Counted from the stretch's first letter, positions 45,718-55,690 are shown. The stretch is DNA of 64,000 bases from Flavobacteriales bacterium UBA6770 (GCA_905181875.1 CAJIZH010000001.1:124001-188000), one strand, 5' to 3'. A program made the numbers and translations. The notes: a model not told the origin generated them from the sequence alone.

Positions 45718-47068
45718 TAAGTTACTTTTTTCCAGAATTAAAAATAATTTAATCACCAAAGAAGTAGATATTGCTCCTTTGGTGATCTTTCGTTTAATAT
45801 TTTCTCTATTGATGCTATCGAGTTTAGTTCGTTTTTGGGCTAAAGGTTGGATCTATGATTTATATATTCTACCTACATTTCACTTCAAATATTTTGGATT
45901 TGAATGGATAGAAGCACCTGGTGATCCAGGCATCTATGTTTTATTTTCACTTGTAATGTTGTCAACTGTATTTATGTTTTTCGGTTTTTTTTACCGAATA
46001 GCGGCTGTAGTATTTTTTCTGGGTTTCACATACATTGAGCTCATTGATAAAACTACTTATTTGAATCACTATTATTTCGTTAGCTTGATTGCTTTTTTAA
46101 TGGTTTTTTTGCCAGCTAATCGTTACTTTTCTATAGATTGTAAATTGAATCCTAAATTGCAAAATAGAACTATTCAAGCATGGTCTATTAATCTTTTGAA
46201 ATTGCAATTGGGAATCGTTTATTTCTTCGCTGGAATTGCAAAACTCAATTATGAATGGCTCGTAAATGCAATGCCACTAAAAATGTGGTTACCAGCGCAT
46301 GCCTCAAAACCAGTTATAGGATTCTTGTTTAAATACACTGGTGTGTCTTATTTGTTTAGTTGGTTTGGTGCATTGTACGATTTGGCAATCCCGTTTTTAT
46401 TGCTGTCTAAGAAATTTAGAACCTTGGCTTACCTACTGGTTATAATATTTCATGTTTTGACTTATTGGTTGTTTCCAATCGGAATGTTTCCTTTCATCAT
46501 GATTAGCTGCACCTTGATTTTTTTCTCTGAAGAATTCCATAAAAATTTGCTTCGTAGGTTGGAGGTTATGGTACAATGGAGAAATAAGGACAGTTCAGCA
46601 TTCTCAACCTCAAGAATTGGGTCTTTTGGAATACTAAGTATCGTTTTACTGGTATGTTTTCAAGTAGTGTTTCCTTTTCGCCATTTAGTATATGAAGGTC
46701 CATTGTTTTGGCATGAGCAAGGCTACCGTTTTGGCTGGAGGGTAATGCTAATGGAAAAGGCTGGAACTGCTTTTTTTTATGCTTCAGAACCCAAAACCAA
46801 CAAACATTTTGAAATACGAAATTCGGATTATCTTACCGCCAACCAAGAGAAAGTGATGGCAACACAACCCGATATGATTTTAGAGTTTGCTCACCATATT
46901 GCAGACGATTTAAAGACCAAAGGATGGAAGAATCCAGAGATAAGGTCTGACGTGTATGTTACTTTAAATGGCAGTGGAACTAGACCGTTTATTGATTCAA
47001 AAACTAATCTTGTTTCTATCCAAGACTCTTGGAAAGAAAAGCAATGGATTTTACCATTTGAAAATTGA
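45704..47068 (+). CDS. HTTM-domain membrane protein (vitamin-K-dependent gamma-carboxylase-like)
   Basis: 454 residues. Residues 20-290 hold about six TM segments with the HTTM pattern (IDKTTYLNHYYFVSLIAFLM, NLLKLQLGIVYFFAGIAKLN, WLVNAMPLKMWLP). The C-terminal part is a soluble lumen-side domain (WHEQGYRFGWRVMLMEKAGT, FYASEPKTNKHFEIRNSDYL). Proteins of this group resemble the gamma-glutamyl carboxylase that makes Gla residues from Glu with vitamin K; activity in bacteria is mostly untested. It overlaps the imelysin gene upstream (14 bases) and the TonB receptor downstream (TTGA overlap), a strong sign of a shared function. Confidence 0.9.
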   Translation: MTETSKLLFSRIKNNLITKEVDIAPLVIFRLIFSLLMLSSLVRFWAKGWIYDLYILPTFHFKYFGFEWIEAPGDPGIYVLFSLVMLSTVFMFFGFFYRIAAVVFFLGFTYIELIDKTTYLNHYYFVSLIAFLMVFLPANRYFSIDCKLNPKLQNRTIQAWSINLLKLQLGIVYFFAGIAKLNYEWLVNAMPLKMWLPAHASKPVIGFLFKYTGVSYLFSWFGALYDLAIPFLLLSKKFRTLAYLLVIIFHVLTYWLFPIGMFPFIMISCTLIFFSEEFHKNLLRRLEVMVQWRNKDSSAFSTSRIGSFGILSIVLLVCFQVVFPFRHLVYEGPLFWHEQGYRFGWRVMLMEKAGTAFFYASEPKTNKHFEIRNSDYLTANQEKVMATQPDMILEFAHHIADDLKTKGWKNPEIRSDVYVTLNGSGTRPFIDSKTNLVSIQDSWKEKQWILPFEN

Positions 47069-49119
47069 GGATTAGGATTTTCATAACGATTGTGTTGCTT
47101 GTCATTGGACAAGTACTTTTTGCTCAAAAAGCAAGTCTTGAAGGGAGAGTTGTGTGGGAAAGTAATGGAAAAGCTGCTACTGAAAGTGAAATAATTCTGA
47201 AGTACACACCTTATAAAACCAAAACAGATAAACAAGGAAATTATAAATTAAGTCATTTAAAATCAGGTAATTATACGGTCGTAGCTTTTACATTAGGTCT
47301 TGAAACAACCGAACAAGATGTTGTTTTAAAACCAGGAAAAAATACCTTGGATTTTGATTTGGACAGTATTTCTATTGAATTGAATGAATTTGTGGTTCAG
47401 GAGGAGGCAAGTTCTAGTTTTGGTCTGATGCACATGTCAGCAGTAGAGGGGATGGATATCTATTCTGCAAAAAAGAGTGAGGTGATTATAATGGATCAAA
47501 TAGATGTGAACTTGGCGACCAATAACTCTAGACAAATTTACAGTCGAATTGCAGGCCTAACCATTTGGGAAAGTAGTGCTGGTGGTTTGCAATTAGATAT
47601 TGGTGGAAGAGGTCTAAGTCCAAATAGAACCAGTAATTTCAATACCAGACAAAATGGATATGATATTGCGGCTGATGCTCTAGGATATCCAGAAAGCTAT
47701 TATACTCCGCCTTCAGAGGCTATCGAACGTATTGAAGTAACGCGTGGAGCATCTAGTTTACAATATGGAACTCAATTTGGTGGGGTATTAAATTTTGATT
47801 TAAGAGGACCTAATCCTGATAAAAAAATGGACGTCTTATTGAGACAAAGTTTTGGCTCTTACGGCCTTTTTAATACGTTTAATTCTATTGGTGGAACTAA
47901 TAAGGATATTGGCTATTACGGTTTTATTAATTATAAACAAGGAAACGGTTGGCGTCCAAATAGTGAGTTTAATTCTATTGTTGGCCATGCGCAGTTGCAC
48001 CATAAAATCAATGATAAGCTCAGTTATAAAATTGAGTTTACAAAAATGAATTATACCGCCCAGCAACCAGGAGGATTAACAGATACATTGTTTAATAGAG
48101 ATGCAGGACAGAGTATCCGAGAGAGAAATTGGTTTGCTGTAGATTGGAATGTTGGGGCAGTGGTTTTGAGTTATCGCTTGAATTCAAAGTGGAGATTTGA
48201 AATGCGAAATTTTGGTTTAATTGGCTCAAGAGATGCGCTAGGAATTTTGGGCTATATAAACCGACCCGATCCTTTGGGAAAGAGAGATTTAATAAAAGAC
48301 GAATATCTCAATGTAGGAAATGAAACTCGCATGATTCATACCTACAACTTTTTAGGAAATCCAAATAATTTGTTGTTGGGCGTTAGATATTATCGTGGTT
48401 TTACAAAAAGAAAACAAGGAGATGGCTCTATTGACAGTGATGCTAATTTTGAATACGATGATTCCGATAACCCAGAATACAGCAATTATAGATTTCCAAG
48501 TCAAAATATAGCTGTTTTTACAGAGAATGTATTTCAATTCTCTGAACGTTGGAGCGTTACCCCAGGACTTAGAATGGAACATATTATTACAGAATCAATA
48601 GGAAGTTACAATGTTCAATATTCTAATTTGGCGGGTGAGTCGTTGTTCGACACAACTATTACAGATCATCAAAGTAGTTCCCGTGGTTTTGCGATTGGAG
48701 GAATAGGAACAGCATATAAATTCAAGAATAATGAAGTTTATGGCAATATAAGTCAGAATTATCGAGCAATCAATTTTAACGATATGCGCATAAATAATCC
48801 TAATCTGCGAGTAGATCCAGATTTGCAAGATGAAACCGGTTTTTCTGCTGATCTTGGTTTACGAGGTAATTTGAGTAAATACTTTATTTACGATGTAAGC
48901 CTTTATTATTTACAATACTCAGGTAGAATTGGAACAGTTGCTAGAGTAAATGAAAATACGTTTAGAATTTATCGCTTTAGAACAAATGTATCGGACTCAA
49001 GAAATCTTGGAATAGAGTCTTTTGGTGAAGTTGATTTGTTGGGAATTATAACTAAAGGAAAGTCTAAAATGAATTTGAATTTGTTTAGTAATTTCACCTT
49101 CAAGACGCTCGATATGTGA
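47065..49119 (+). CDS. TonB-dependent receptor (FecA-like), main part (frameshifted)
   Basis: 684 residues from TTG 47065 overlapping the HTTM stop. Signal MRIRIFITIVLLVIGQVLFA-Q; a carboxypeptidase-regulatory-like domain (about 23-100, KTDKQGNYKLSHLKSGNYTV); the plug with SRIAGLTIWESSAGGLQLDI and IERIEVTRGASSLQYGTQFG; then the barrel. The frame ends FSNFTFKTLDM at 49119. One missing base near 49106 would give TFKDARYVNSAEAAFENKK and join the fragment at 49116-49484, making 806 residues. Import of an iron-containing substrate is inferred from the operon; the substrate is unknown. Confidence 0.88.
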   Translation: MRIRIFITIVLLVIGQVLFAQKASLEGRVVWESNGKAATESEIILKYTPYKTKTDKQGNYKLSHLKSGNYTVVAFTLGLETTEQDVVLKPGKNTLDFDLDSISIELNEFVVQEEASSSFGLMHMSAVEGMDIYSAKKSEVIIMDQIDVNLATNNSRQIYSRIAGLTIWESSAGGLQLDIGGRGLSPNRTSNFNTRQNGYDIAADALGYPESYYTPPSEAIERIEVTRGASSLQYGTQFGGVLNFDLRGPNPDKKMDVLLRQSFGSYGLFNTFNSIGGTNKDIGYYGFINYKQGNGWRPNSEFNSIVGHAQLHHKINDKLSYKIEFTKMNYTAQQPGGLTDTLFNRDAGQSIRERNWFAVDWNVGAVVLSYRLNSKWRFEMRNFGLIGSRDALGILGYINRPDPLGKRDLIKDEYLNVGNETRMIHTYNFLGNPNNLLLGVRYYRGFTKRKQGDGSIDSDANFEYDDSDNPEYSNYRFPSQNIAVFTENVFQFSERWSVTPGLRMEHIITESIGSYNVQYSNLAGESLFDTTITDHQSSSRGFAIGGIGTAYKFKNNEVYGNISQNYRAINFNDMRINNPNLRVDPDLQDETGFSADLGLRGNLSKYFIYDVSLYYLQYSGRIGTVARVNENTFRIYRFRTNVSDSRNLGIESFGEVDLLGIITKGKSKMNLNLFSNFTFKTLDM

Positions 49120-49484
49120 ACTCTGCAGAAGCAGCCTTTGAAAATAAAAAGGTAGAAAATGCACCAAGCCTGATTTTAAAAACGGGTATGAATATAAAAT
49201 GGAAAAAATTTAAAATTGGTTATCAATATTCATACAACTCAGAGCAGTTCTCAGATGCTACCAATGCAGTTTACACTGATAATGCCTTGGCAGGAGTTAT
49301 ACCAGCCTTTTGGGTTATGGATTTAAGCGCCAGTTACGAGTACAAAAAATGGAAATTCGAAACGGGTATCAATAACCTAACCGACAATCGATATTTTACA
49401 AGACGTGCTGTAGGTTATCCAGGACCTGGAATTATTCCTGCTGATCCAATTAATTTTTATGGAGCAGTTCAGCTACATTTTTAA
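49116..49484 (+). pseudogene. C-terminal fragment of the TonB-dependent receptor
   Basis: The frame continues as ARYVNSAEAAFENKKVENAP, with FKIGYQYSYNSEQFSDATNA and the typical last strands (FETGINNLTDNRYFTRRAVG, then YPGPGIIPADP) ending in the barrel terminus NFYGAVQLHF with final Phe. The apparent GTG start at 49116 is the frame junction. One base is missing just before it. Expression as a separate peptide is unlikely. Confidence 0.8.
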
Positions 49485-49650
49485 ATTATTTTTCGCTTTT
49501 TTTTGAAACAGATTCTCGCCTGCGCTGGAATGCCGAGAGGAACTTTTGTCCAAATACGATTACTAATTAGCGTCTATTAAGCTATTCGTTATTCTCGCGA
49601 AGGCTGGAATTTCAAGTTAAATCATCACGTCTTCAACAAGCCGTAAATTA

Positions 49651-49658
49651 TAACTTTG
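49651..49658 (+). promoter_or_regulatory. Candidate -7 element of the SulP gene
   Basis: TAACTTTG matches the Bacteroidota -7 consensus TAnnTTTG and lies 16 bases before ATG 49674. The -33 element is weak. The sequence to the left (49510-49610) contains two short pieces (GATTCTCGCC, ATTCTCGCGAAGGCTGGAAT) of the sort found in dispersed intergenic repeats. Confidence 0.45.
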
Positions 49659-49673
49659 ACACTTAGTTAAGTT

Positions 49674-51392
49674 ATGTCTCAAAAGCGTATTTTCCCTATT
49701 CTCAGATGGCTTCCTGGATATAAAAGGGAGTGGTTGTTCGGTGATATTTCAGCCGGATTTACTGTTGGTGTAATGCTAATTCCGCAGGGAATGGCATATG
49801 CTATGATAGCTGGAGTGCCGCCAATTTATGGGTTATACGCTTCCACTTTTCCACTGATTATTTATGCTCTTTTTGGAACTAGCAGACAATTGGCAGTTGG
49901 ACCGGTTGCAATCGATTCCTTATTGGTATTAGCTGGTGTTAGCGCTTTTGCTGAGGTAGGTTCTGAATATTTTGTGGAATTGGCAATTCTTTTGGCTTTC
50001 ATTGAAGGAGTAATTCTTATTTTATTTGGATTTTTGCGCTTGGGTTTTCTCGTCAATTTTTTATCAAAGCCAGTTATTGGTGGGTTTACGGCAGCGGCAG
50101 CCATTATTATTGGAGTCAGTCAGCTGCAACATTTATTAGGTATTCAAGTTCAAGGTTCTGGAAATGTCTTTGAAACACTCGTTTTGTCCATTTCTGAATT
50201 CTCAAACTGGTCATTACTCAGCATAGTAATTGGTTTGCTTGGGATCGCTTTAATCCTTTTGGTTAAGAGAATCAATCGCAAAATACCAGGAGCTCTCGCG
50301 GCAGTTGTTGTTAGTATTTTGGCGGTTTATTTTTTAAATCTTAGTTCAGAATCCATTCGAATTGTAGGAGATATTCCAGCTGGCCTGCCATCTTTTAAAT
50401 TGCCCAATTTTAATTTGGAAATAATGAAGAAGTTGCTTCCAGCAGCGTTGACCATTGGTTTAATTGCATTTACAGAAGCTATTTCAATTTCTAAGGCCAT
50501 TCATGCAAAACACAGAGATTACGATATCTTGCCTAATCAAGAATTATTTGCTATCGGAATTGCGAATATTGTAGGTTCAATGTTCCAATCGTTTTCTGTA
50601 ACTGGTGGTTTAGGAAGAACTGCGGTTAACGATCAAGCAGGAGCTAAGACGGGACTTGCGTCATTGATTAGTGCCGCTTTGGTAATGCTCACATTGCTTT
50701 TTCTAACTCCACTTTTTTATTATTTGCCTCAAGCTATTTTAGCTTCTATTATCATGGTAGCGGTATCTCGACTAATCGATATTAAATACGGGAAACACCT
50801 ATGGAATGCTGATAGAAGAGAGTTTATAATGCTGATTTCAACCTTTGTAGCTACGTTGGTATTTGGAATTGTAAATGGAATTTTGATTGGTGTTTTATTG
50901 AGTATCGGTTTGGTTGTTTTTAGAGTAAGTAAACCACACTTTGCAAAATTAGGCCGAATAAAAGGGACCAATTATTACCGAAATATTTTACGATTTAATG
51001 AAGCCGAAGAATTTGAGGGGTTACTTATCGTTCGATTTGATGCTCAATTATTTTTTGCCAATTGCGAGTTTTTTAAAGATAGCGTATTGGATTGGGCCGA
51101 AAAGAAGCCAAAGCTCAAGACAGTTTTGATTGATGCACAACCGTTAAATCAAATTGATTCTACTGCCTCATACATGCTGCTTGATTTGATAAAACATTTT
51201 AATGATAATGGAGTAGAGGTTATGTTTGCTGGAGTCAAAGGTCCCGTTCGAGATAAATTTCGAAAAGCTAAAATCGCAACGGTTTTAGGTTCAAACCACT
51301 TTTATATGAATGTGCATGAGGCTGTTTCTCATCACTTAAAAGAAGGCAGTTTACCTCCAGAGAATTTGGTTACGCAGAGTAATGAGGGGTGA
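49674..51392 (+). CDS. SulP-family anion transporter with STAS domain
   Basis: 572 residues. About 12-14 TM segments beginning GDISAGFTVGVMLIPQGMAY, the SulP signature, with PPIYGLYASTFPLIIYALFG and GLGRTAVNDQAGAKTGLASL further on. The C-terminal STAS domain (about 440-550) has LIVRFDAQLFFANCEFFKDS and DSTASYMLLDLIKHFNDNG. SulP proteins carry sulfate, bicarbonate or other anions across the inner membrane; the substrate cannot be told. No carbonic anhydrase or sulfate assimilation gene is adjacent. Confidence 0.93.
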   Translation: MSQKRIFPILRWLPGYKREWLFGDISAGFTVGVMLIPQGMAYAMIAGVPPIYGLYASTFPLIIYALFGTSRQLAVGPVAIDSLLVLAGVSAFAEVGSEYFVELAILLAFIEGVILILFGFLRLGFLVNFLSKPVIGGFTAAAAIIIGVSQLQHLLGIQVQGSGNVFETLVLSISEFSNWSLLSIVIGLLGIALILLVKRINRKIPGALAAVVVSILAVYFLNLSSESIRIVGDIPAGLPSFKLPNFNLEIMKKLLPAALTIGLIAFTEAISISKAIHAKHRDYDILPNQELFAIGIANIVGSMFQSFSVTGGLGRTAVNDQAGAKTGLASLISAALVMLTLLFLTPLFYYLPQAILASIIMVAVSRLIDIKYGKHLWNADRREFIMLISTFVATLVFGIVNGILIGVLLSIGLVVFRVSKPHFAKLGRIKGTNYYRNILRFNEAEEFEGLLIVRFDAQLFFANCEFFKDSVLDWAEKKPKLKTVLIDAQPLNQIDSTASYMLLDLIKHFNDNGVEVMFAGVKGPVRDKFRKAKIATVLGSNHFYMNVHEAVSHHLKEGSLPPENLVTQSNEG

Positions 51393-51410
51393 TCTAGTCA
51401 TTCTTCTCGG

Positions 51411-51478
51411 GTCATTCTGAACTCGTTTCAGAATCTCAATATTGCTTGTTAGCGATGCTGAAATAAATTCAGCATGAC
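51411..51478. repeat. REP-like intergenic palindrome
   Basis: The element is an imperfect palindrome GTCATTCTGAA ... TTCAGCATGAC. It has two internal hairpins: TTCTGAA-CTCGT-TTCAGAA (51415-51433) and ATGCTGAA-ATAAA-TTCAGCAT (51455-51475). This resembles repeats scattered between genes in many Bacteroidota genomes. Confidence 0.7.
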
Positions 51479-51499
51479 AGAGTAGTTTTGGAAAACAAT

Positions 51500-51532
51500 A
51501 AAGCCCCTTCCGAATAATCGAAAAGGGCTTTT
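51500..51532. terminator. Intrinsic terminator between sulP and gap
   Basis: AAAGCCCCTT and AAAGGGCTTTT pair around a loop (CCGAATAATCG). It lies between two convergent genes and can serve both. Confidence 0.75.
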
Positions 51533-51555
51533 GAATGTTATTTTAAAACTAATTT

Positions 51556-53016
51556 CTAGTAGTAATGCAATCTTCTCACCTTAGCAATGTACTTCGCTAA
51601 ACGAATTACCTGTTTAGTATATCCAAATTCGTTATCATACCATACATATAGAACTGCGTTCTTGCCGTCGTTACTCATTATTGTGGCAGGTGAATCGAAT
51701 ACTGAACAACAAGTGTTGCCAATGATATCGCTAGAAACTAATTCTTCGTCCATTGAATAATGGATTTGATTTACCAAGTTTCCTTCTAAAGCAGCTTTCT
51801 TCAAAAGGGTATTAATTTCTTCTCTGGTACTTTCCCTCTTCAAATTCAAACTCAAAATAGCCAATGAACCATTTGGAGTAGGAACACGCACTGCATTTGC
51901 TGTCAGCTTGTTTTTGAAACTTGGAATTACCTTAGTTACTGCTTTGCCAGCGCCCGTTGACGTAATAACCATATTGATAGCAGCAGAACGGCCTCGACGA
52001 GGTTTTTTGTGCATGTTATCTAACAGGTTTTGGTCATTTGTATAAGCGTGTACCGTTTCAATATGACCTCTTTCAACTCCAATATTATCCTCGATTACAG
52101 ACAAAACTGGAGAGATAGCATTTGTTGTACAAGAAGCTGCTGAATAGATAGTCTCTTTATCAATGTCAACCGTACCTTGGTTAATAGCATAAACGATATT
52201 TGGTATCTCTTTTCCTGGAGCAGTCAATAATACTTTATGAACACCTTTAGATTTTTTGTGTCTCATTAGTGCTTCACGATCTGAGAAAACACCTGTATTA
52301 TCGATCAATAAACATTTATCAATTCCGTAAGAAGTATAATCTACATCTTCTGGATTTTTAGCTTCAATCATTTGAATGCGCTGACCGTTTAAGATCAAAC
52401 ATTTTCCAGCTAAATCGACATCAACAGTTCCTTCGAATTGTCCATGCACCGAATCATTGCTTAACAAAGAAGCTCTTTTCGTAATCTGCACGTCAGAAGC
52501 GTCTCTAGTTACAATTGCTCTTAATCTTAATTGTTGACCTTTTCCAGCTTGTTTGATTAACTCACGTGCCGCTAGCCGACCAATTCTACCAAAACCATAA
52601 AGGACTACGTCTCTAGGTTCTGTTTTCTTTGTTGAGGTTCCATTAACAATCTCCCCTAATTTATCGCTTATAAATTCAGCTTGGGAGGCGAAATTACTTC
52701 CTTCGGTTTTCCACTCGTAAGAAAGCTTTCCAATATCAATTTTCGCTGGAGGCAAGTCCATAGCGTTTAATGCAGAGGCTAATGCTACTGTATCTGCTAC
52801 TTCAATTGGTTTCTGAACCACGTTTGCAGCGTATTCGTGCAGTCTCAGAATTTCTGAAGAAGAAACATTTACTAAATGATTTCTAAAAAGCACCAATTCA
52901 ACTTGCTTTTCGTACATTAATTTCCCAACTGCAGAGATTAATTCAATAGCAGCTCTTTCTTTGGAAAGCCACTGACCGTGAGCTTCACTGTAACTTGTTA
53001 AACCCGTATTAGCCAT
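51556..53016 (-). CDS. gap: Glyceraldehyde-3-phosphate dehydrogenase, long form
   Basis: 486 residues; typical GAPDH is about 335, so there is an N-terminal extension of about 130 residues (helical, with KVELVLFRNHLVNVSSSEIL), the long form known from Bacteroidota. The NAD-binding VVLYGFGRIGRLAARELIKQ follows near residue 135. The catalytic site is YSAASCTTNAISPVLSVIED with Cys near residue 294, the partner His is in ETVHAYTNDQ, and KKPRRGRSAAINMVITSTGA binds phosphate. It makes 1,3-bisphosphoglycerate in glycolysis, or the reverse. It is monocistronic. Confidence 0.95.
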   Translation of the reverse strand: MANTGLTSYSEAHGQWLSKERAAIELISAVGKLMYEKQVELVLFRNHLVNVSSSEILRLHEYAANVVQKPIEVADTVALASALNAMDLPPAKIDIGKLSYEWKTEGSNFASQAEFISDKLGEIVNGTSTKKTEPRDVVLYGFGRIGRLAARELIKQAGKGQQLRLRAIVTRDASDVQITKRASLLSNDSVHGQFEGTVDVDLAGKCLILNGQRIQMIEAKNPEDVDYTSYGIDKCLLIDNTGVFSDREALMRHKKSKGVHKVLLTAPGKEIPNIVYAINQGTVDIDKETIYSAASCTTNAISPVLSVIEDNIGVERGHIETVHAYTNDQNLLDNMHKKPRRGRSAAINMVITSTGAGKAVTKVIPSFKNKLTANAVRVPTPNGSLAILSLNLKRESTREEINTLLKKAALEGNLVNQIHYSMDEELVSSDIIGNTCCSVFDSPATIMSNDGKNAVLYVWYDNEFGYTKQVIRLAKYIAKVRRLHYY

Positions 53017-53126
53017 AGCGGATAAAAATTTCTTTTAATTAATATTATTAAATAAAACAGCGCTAAATGATTGCTCAAATAGCGCTGCAAAAGTATTATA
53101 ATTCAATTGTTTAAAAGTGACTTTTA

Positions 53127-53987
53127 TTAACCCAAGTAAGCTCTTAAAAGTTTGCTTCTAGAGTTGTGTCTCAATCTACGAATTGCTTTTTCTTTTAATT
53201 GTCTCACTCGCTCGCGAGTCAGGTCAAATTCAGAACCGATTTCATCTAAAGTCATTCCTTGTTTTTTTCCAATTCCGTAGAACATTCTAATCACCTGTCT
53301 TTCTTTTTCTGAAAGTGTGGCGAGAGATCTTTCAATTTCTTGTAGTAAGGATTCTTGAATAAGACCATCATCTGTTTTTGGACCATCTCCACTCATCATG
53401 TCAATTAATCCAAAATCTTCACCCTCTCTAAATGGAGCATCCACAGAAACGTGCCGTCCAGAGCTTTTCATTGAATCGCGCACCTTTTTAGCATCTAGAT
53501 CTAAGTGTATTCCAATTTCTGCAGCACTAGGAGCTCTTTCATATTCCTGTTCTAATTGCGAAAAGGTTTTATTGATTTTAGAAATAGTACCAACTTGATT
53601 CAAGGGCAAACGAACAATACGAGCTTGCTCAGCCAATGCCTGAAGAATAGATTGTCGAATCCACCAAACCGCATAAGAAATAAACTTGAAACCTCGCGTT
53701 TCATCAAAACGTCCTGCAGCTTTTATTAATCCAAGATTACCCTCATTTATTAAATCGGGTAAAGTAAGACCTTGATTTTGATATTGTTTAGAAACCGATA
53801 CCACAAAACGAAGATTGGCACGAACCAATTTTTCCTTTGCTTTTTCGTCACCTTCTTTAATCTGAATTGCTAGTCGAACTTCTTCTTCAGCCGTTATCAT
53901 TTCCTCTCGACTTATATCCTGTAGATATTTATCCAAAGATTTATCCGACCGATTTGTAATCGACTTCGATATTTTTAACTGTCTCAT
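53127..53987 (-). CDS. rpoD: Primary RNA polymerase sigma factor (RpoD/SigA)
   Basis: 286 residues, the short form typical for Bacteroidota (no region 1.1). Region 1.2 ([20 protein letters not shown]), region 2 ([40 protein letters not shown]), region 3 ([20 protein letters not shown]), region 4 with [16 protein letters not shown] and the helix-turn-helix [20 protein letters not shown]. It directs the polymerase to TTG/TAnnTTTG promoters such as those found here at 10419 and 43347. It lies upstream of gap on the same strand with a gap of about 110 bases. Confidence 0.95.
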   Translation of the reverse strand: MRQLKISKSITNRSDKSLDKYLQDISREEMITAEEEVRLAIQIKEGDEKAKEKLVRANLRFVVSVSKQYQNQGLTLPDLINEGNLGLIKAAGRFDETRGFKFISYAVWWIRQSILQALAEQARIVRLPLNQVGTISKINKTFSQLEQEYERAPSAAEIGIHLDLDAKKVRDSMKSSGRHVSVDAPFREGEDFGLIDMMSGDGPKTDDGLIQESLLQEIERSLATLSEKERQVIRMFYGIGKKQGMTLDEIGSEFDLTRERVRQLKEKAIRRLRHNSRSKLLRAYLG

Positions 53988-54063
53988 AGTTTTCCTTTCG
54001 TTTAGTAATTAATGCACCCCTGCTGCTAAATCGAATTTTGGAATAACCAACCAATTATATCCG

Positions 54064-55506
54064 TCACATACCTAAACCGTAATATGCCATTTTACCATTT
54101 GGATAAATCCCCTCAATCAAAACTCCTCCTTGTATTCCCTTGAGTTGAGCGTTTAGTTCATCCTGATTTTTAATGTGCTTTCCATCAACACGTACAATTA
54201 TAAATCCTTCTCTTACTCCAGCTTTCATAAGTTTACCAGATGATAAGTCTTTCACTTGTACGCCATTTTTTAAACTCAATCGTTTCTTCATTTTATCATT
54301 AATAGGCGCAAACTGTGCTCCCAATGATATAGACACTTCAACGACCGTTTTGTCAATTAATTCTGTATTTCCGTATTGATTTCTTAGCGTAATGTCTAGT
54401 TTTTTTGATGTGCCTTGACGATCTACCGTTACCGATATTTTATCTCCTGGTCTAAAATTGCTAAGCTGTTCCTGAAATTCTGGAACATTATTTACTTTTT
54501 TATCATTGATGTTTGTAACGATATCTCCAACTAATATGCCGCCTATTTTTGCTCCTCCGTTTTCGGCCAGTGCAGCAATGAAAATACCATCTCTTAGGTT
54601 TAAGTCATTTTTCTTAATTACGTCTTCAGACAAATCTTGGATCGATACACCCACAAAAGCACGCTGAACCGCCCCAAATTCTATTAAATCGCTCACCACT
54701 TTTTTAGTGATGTTTGATGGAATTGCAAAAGAATAACCTGCAAAAGAACCCGTATTTGATTTTATCGCAGCGTTAATTCCAACCAATTCTCCCTGAGTAT
54801 TTACCAGAGCTCCACCGCTATTTCCTGGGTTCACAGCTGCATCGGTTTGTATAAACGCCTCAACTGGACTAATACCAGAATTTGGATCTGATTGAAGAAT
54901 ATTAATATCTCGCCCTTTTGCGCTAATAATTCCAGCGGTAACGGTTGAATTAAGATTAAACGGATTACCTACTGCCAATACCCATTCACCCACTTTAATG
55001 TCATCTGAATTTGCATATTGCAAATATGGAAGGTCGGTAGCATCTATTTTTAATAACGCTAAATCAGTACTTGGATCGCGACCAATAATTTTGGCTGCGT
55101 AATGTTTTTTGTTGTTCAGGGTAATTTTTACTTTTTCAGCACCATCAACAACGTGGTTATTGGTAACGATATAACCATTGTCTGTTATGATAACTCCGGA
55201 TCCTGTTCCCTCAGGTTGTGGTATATATCGTGGACGACCATATAATAAGTCAAATATTGGATTGGAATTGTAATCCTGACCTTTAAAAATGGTTTTTACG
55301 TGAACCACTCCAGCTAAGGATTTTTCGGCAGCATAAGTTAAATCGGGAACTCCAGGAGAAATACCCCCCGCGAAATGCACAGGCACTCCTCTTTCTATAA
55401 GAGTGGTCTGTAATAAAACTTCTTTGACTAAGAAAGATTCATGGATACCTAAAGCGACAAATCCGCCTACCATGGCACTTGCTATTAATACCAATGTCTT
55501 TTTCAT
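54064..55506 (-). CDS. htrA: Periplasmic HtrA/DegP-type serine protease
   Basis: 480 residues with an N-terminal signal/anchor (MKKTLVLIASAMVGGFVALG). Trypsin-like triad: His in GYIVTNNHVVDGAEK (near 115), Asp in GRDPSTDLALLKID (near 145) and Ser in NPGNSGGALVNTQGELVG (near 227). Two PDZ domains follow (about 280-370 with AFVGVSIQDLSEDV, and 390-475). It degrades or refolds damaged envelope proteins. A strong inverted repeat lies upstream of the start codon. It is divergent from dapF with 184 bases between start codons. Confidence 0.95.
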   Translation of the reverse strand: MKKTLVLIASAMVGGFVALGIHESFLVKEVLLQTTLIERGVPVHFAGGISPGVPDLTYAAEKSLAGVVHVKTIFKGQDYNSNPIFDLLYGRPRYIPQPEGTGSGVIITDNGYIVTNNHVVDGAEKVKITLNNKKHYAAKIIGRDPSTDLALLKIDATDLPYLQYANSDDIKVGEWVLAVGNPFNLNSTVTAGIISAKGRDINILQSDPNSGISPVEAFIQTDAAVNPGNSGGALVNTQGELVGINAAIKSNTGSFAGYSFAIPSNITKKVVSDLIEFGAVQRAFVGVSIQDLSEDVIKKNDLNLRDGIFIAALAENGGAKIGGILVGDIVTNINDKKVNNVPEFQEQLSNFRPGDKISVTVDRQGTSKKLDITLRNQYGNTELIDKTVVEVSISLGAQFAPINDKMKKRLSLKNGVQVKDLSSGKLMKAGVREGFIIVRVDGKHIKNQDELNAQLKGIQGGVLIEGIYPNGKMAYYGLGM

Positions 55507-55518
55507 TTCTTTTTTGAT

Positions 55519-55551
55519 TTAGAGTTAAACGTTCTACTAGTATAACTCTAA
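55519..55551 (-). promoter_or_regulatory. 9-bp inverted repeat upstream of htrA
   Basis: TTAGAGTTA at 55519-55527 and TAACTCTAA at 55543-55551 are exact inverted copies separated by 15 bases. The repeat starts 12 bases upstream of the htrA start codon. It could be an operator for an envelope-stress regulator or a hairpin in the 5' leader that affects translation. The binder is unknown. Confidence 0.55.
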
Positions 55552-55690
55552 GCCTATTATTTAGTTCAATTTTTTTCGTTAAAATTATATAACCAATTGA
55601 TATCCAGTATAGTGTTCAGTTTATGAATATTGTTTTATTGTTCCCTGCTACTTAAAAAACGTACTTTTATGGGTTATAGTTGGGGAATAG

